Source: CAIWXH01 sp964555675 (GTDB lineage: Bacteria > Chloroflexota > Chloroflexia > Chloroflexales > Chloroflexaceae). Taken from it: a DNA stretch of 6,875 nucleotides. A model generated the notes under the pieces. That model was given only the letters and a program-made list of their open reading frames with translations. It ran no database searches and was not told the DNA's origin. Each line of letters opens with the position of its first letter. The first letter of the stretch is position 1. The DNA lies in contig CAZKTU010000310.1 of the NCBI GenBank assembly GCA_964555675.1, positions 1 through 6,875 on the forward strand, written 5' to 3'. Below are positions 5,494-6,875 of this stretch, one piece after another. The translations under genes were made by a program, and so were the position numbers.

Positions 5494-6875
5494 GCCACGA
5501 TGCTCACCTGCTCTGTGTGGCCCTCCTCGGCGAAGATCAGCAGCTCGTTCTGCGCGGCGAGCCACGACACCGGCAGCTTGTACTCCTCCTGGGGCCCGAT
5601 CTGCCAGAAGCGCGCCACATTGCGCCCATTGAGCCAGATCTGCCCCTTGCGCAGCGAACCGACCCGCAGGGCCAGGCGTGCAGGGGTGACGGGCTCGCCC
5701 GCGCCGGGCGCCAGGTCGGCCAAGGTGAAGGCGGCGCGGTAGAAGGCCGGGCCGGGCCTCCCGCTCTGCTGGGCCCCCGGCGTGACCCCCGGCCTGAAGC
5801 TCCAGCGGGCCTGCAGGGGGCGGGCGGGGTCGTAGGAGGCCAGAGTTGCGCGCCAGGGAGCGCCGGCGTAGCCCTGGATGTTGAGGGCCATGACATTGGT
5901 GCCGGGGCGCAGCAGCTCGCTGATGTCGGCCTTCAGGATGCCGCCGCTGCGATGCCGGCTGAAGCGCTCGACGGCCTGGCCGTTGACGAAGAAACCGCCC
6001 GAGTTGCGGTCGCCGGTGATGTGGACGAGGTAGCGCCGGCCCGGGCGGGCCTCGAACGAGCGCAAGAGCCAGACTGCGGGGCCCTCGAAGGCGAAGTGGC
6101 CGAGGTGGACGTCGGCGGCGTCGGGGCGGAAGGCGCCTGGCCTGGCGTGGGCCACGGCCTCGCCCGCGAACTGCACCTCTTGCCAGAGGGCCGACCAGCC
6201 GCCCGAGACGTCCTCCTCCTCGCCGTCGAGGTAGAGCGTGTCGAGCAGGCCCTTCAGCTCGCCGAGCTTGATCCCGTAGTTGAAGCGCCCGAGGTTGTCG
6301 GCCAGCAGGCGGAGTTCGTGGCGCCCCGGCTCCAGACTCAGGGGCAGCGTGTAGCGCGGGCCGCCGGGGCCGACGCCCAGGTGGCCGATGTCCGCCCCGT
6401 CGAGCAGGGCGCGGGCCCGGTCGCTCAGCCAGGGCGCGGCCACCCTGGCCTCGAGCGGGGCGTCGAGCTCGAGCTCGGCCCGGTACCAGCCGTAGCCCAG
6501 ATGATGCCCCAGGCGCTCCATGGCCGTGGGGCCGTCGATGGGCTGCCAGCCGTCGCCGTCCGTCGCCTCGGCGACCGGCAGGCGCTCGACCGCGAGGCGG
6601 CCGACGACAGTCCACGGGCGACTGCCGACGGGTCCCGCCGCGACGGGCGGCGCGCCGGGCTGCTCGGGCTCATAGCGCTCGGCCTGGGCCTGGGTTAGAA
6701 AGAGCACGGTCAGGCTGCGCCCGCCGGCCCGCGCCTGCAGCCTGGTCGGCTCCTCGCTGATCCAGTAGCGCACCTGCAGCGTTGCGCCGGCCTGCACGGA
6801 GAGATTAGCCGCGAGCGACGCCTGATCGACCGTGAAGCTGTCCTCGGCGAGGGCCAGCTCCAGCTCGCCCATCTC
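5490..6875 (-). CDS. GH35-type beta-galactosidase, C-terminal part (5' end outside window)
   Basis: The frame is open through the right edge and 461 codons are visible. An ATG at 6872 follows an in-frame GAG and is probably internal, not the start. Numbering from that Met, the sequence is built from beta-sandwich modules: a galactose-binding-like jelly roll at about 120-215 (GYGWYRAELEL, then ADNLGRFNYG at 191-200), a second at about 255-335 (GGFFVNGQAVERF, GTNVMALNIQGY), and a terminal one at about 375-455 with GQIWLNGRNVARFW and YKLPVSWL. The NLGRxNYG motif and the 'KGQ.W.NGRN.GR.W' signature are characteristic of the non-catalytic C-terminal region of GH35 beta-galactosidases. That family removes terminal beta-linked galactose. 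The catalytic barrel with its two glutamates should lie upstream, so activity and any signal peptide cannot be judged here. The TGA stop overlaps the glycosyltransferase start by four bases. The family call is firm; substrate is inferred. Confidence 0.85.
   Translation of the reverse strand, partial: EMGELELALAEDSFTVDQASLAANLSVQAGATLQVRYWISEEPTRLQARAGGRSLTVLFLTQAQAERYEPEQPGAPPVAAGPVGSRPWTVVGRLAVERLPVAEATDGDGWQPIDGPTAMERLGHHLGYGWYRAELELDAPLEARVAAPWLSDRARALLDGADIGHLGVGPGGPRYTLPLSLEPGRHELRLLADNLGRFNYGIKLGELKGLLDTLYLDGEEEDVSGGWSALWQEVQFAGEAVAHARPGAFRPDAADVHLGHFAFEGPAVWLLRSFEARPGRRYLVHITGDRNSGGFFVNGQAVERFSRHRSGGILKADISELLRPGTNVMALNIQGYAGAPWRATLASYDPARPLQARWSFRPGVTPGAQQSGRPGPAFYRAAFTLADLAPGAGEPVTPARLALRVGSLRKGQIWLNGRNVARFWQIGPQEEYKLPVSWLAAQNELLIFAEEGHTEQVSIVA

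Noticed and set aside
5494..6615. Extension of the glycosyltransferase frame upstream to an ATG at 6615, giving a 690-residue protein.
   Set aside because: The added 374 residues are low-complexity and overlap the GH35 domains. GT2 proteins start just before the LAIVIVSWN strand, matching the ATG at 5493.

Overview
The window is very GC-rich (codon third positions are almost all G or C) and every convincing gene lies on the minus strand, so transcription runs from the right edge to the left. The organism is a high-GC bacterium. The combination of a GH35/GT2/GH2 carbohydrate cluster, a KefB-type antiporter with a UBP zinc finger, and C-rich tandem hairpin repeats after the last gene recalls Chloroflexota (Roseiflexus/Kouleothrix-like). 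That placement is an impression from memory, not a search result.

Layout, in transcription order. (1) 6875-5490 is the C-terminal part of a GH35-type beta-galactosidase, made of beta-sandwich (jelly-roll) domains; its N-terminus and catalytic barrel lie beyond the right edge. (2) 5493-4543 is a family 2 glycosyltransferase whose start overlaps the GH35 stop as ATGA, so the two are probably translationally coupled. (3) After a 52-bp gap, 4490-2325 is a complete cytoplasmic GH2 glycoside hydrolase, beta-mannosidase-like, with both catalytic glutamates present. (4) After an 89-bp gap holding a candidate promoter with two inverted repeats, 2235-208 is a CPA2 (KefB-like) cation/proton antiporter with an RCK/TrkA_N domain and, unusually, a UBP-type zinc finger at its C-terminus. 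(5) 1-207 has no convincing gene. It holds two exact tandem copies of a 48-bp hairpin-bearing repeat, a degenerate relative of it, and a perfect GC-rich hairpin that may help end the antiporter transcript.

The first three genes look like one carbohydrate unit: two exo-type glycosidases around a sugar transferase, perhaps for remodelling or recycling a glycan. The antiporter appears to be a separate unit with its own promoter. The most interesting signal is a near-perfect Shine-Dalgarno sequence inside the antiporter reading frame, 7 nt upstream of an in-frame ATG at the zinc-finger boundary. The locus may therefore make both a membrane fusion protein and a free 99-residue UBP zinc-finger protein.
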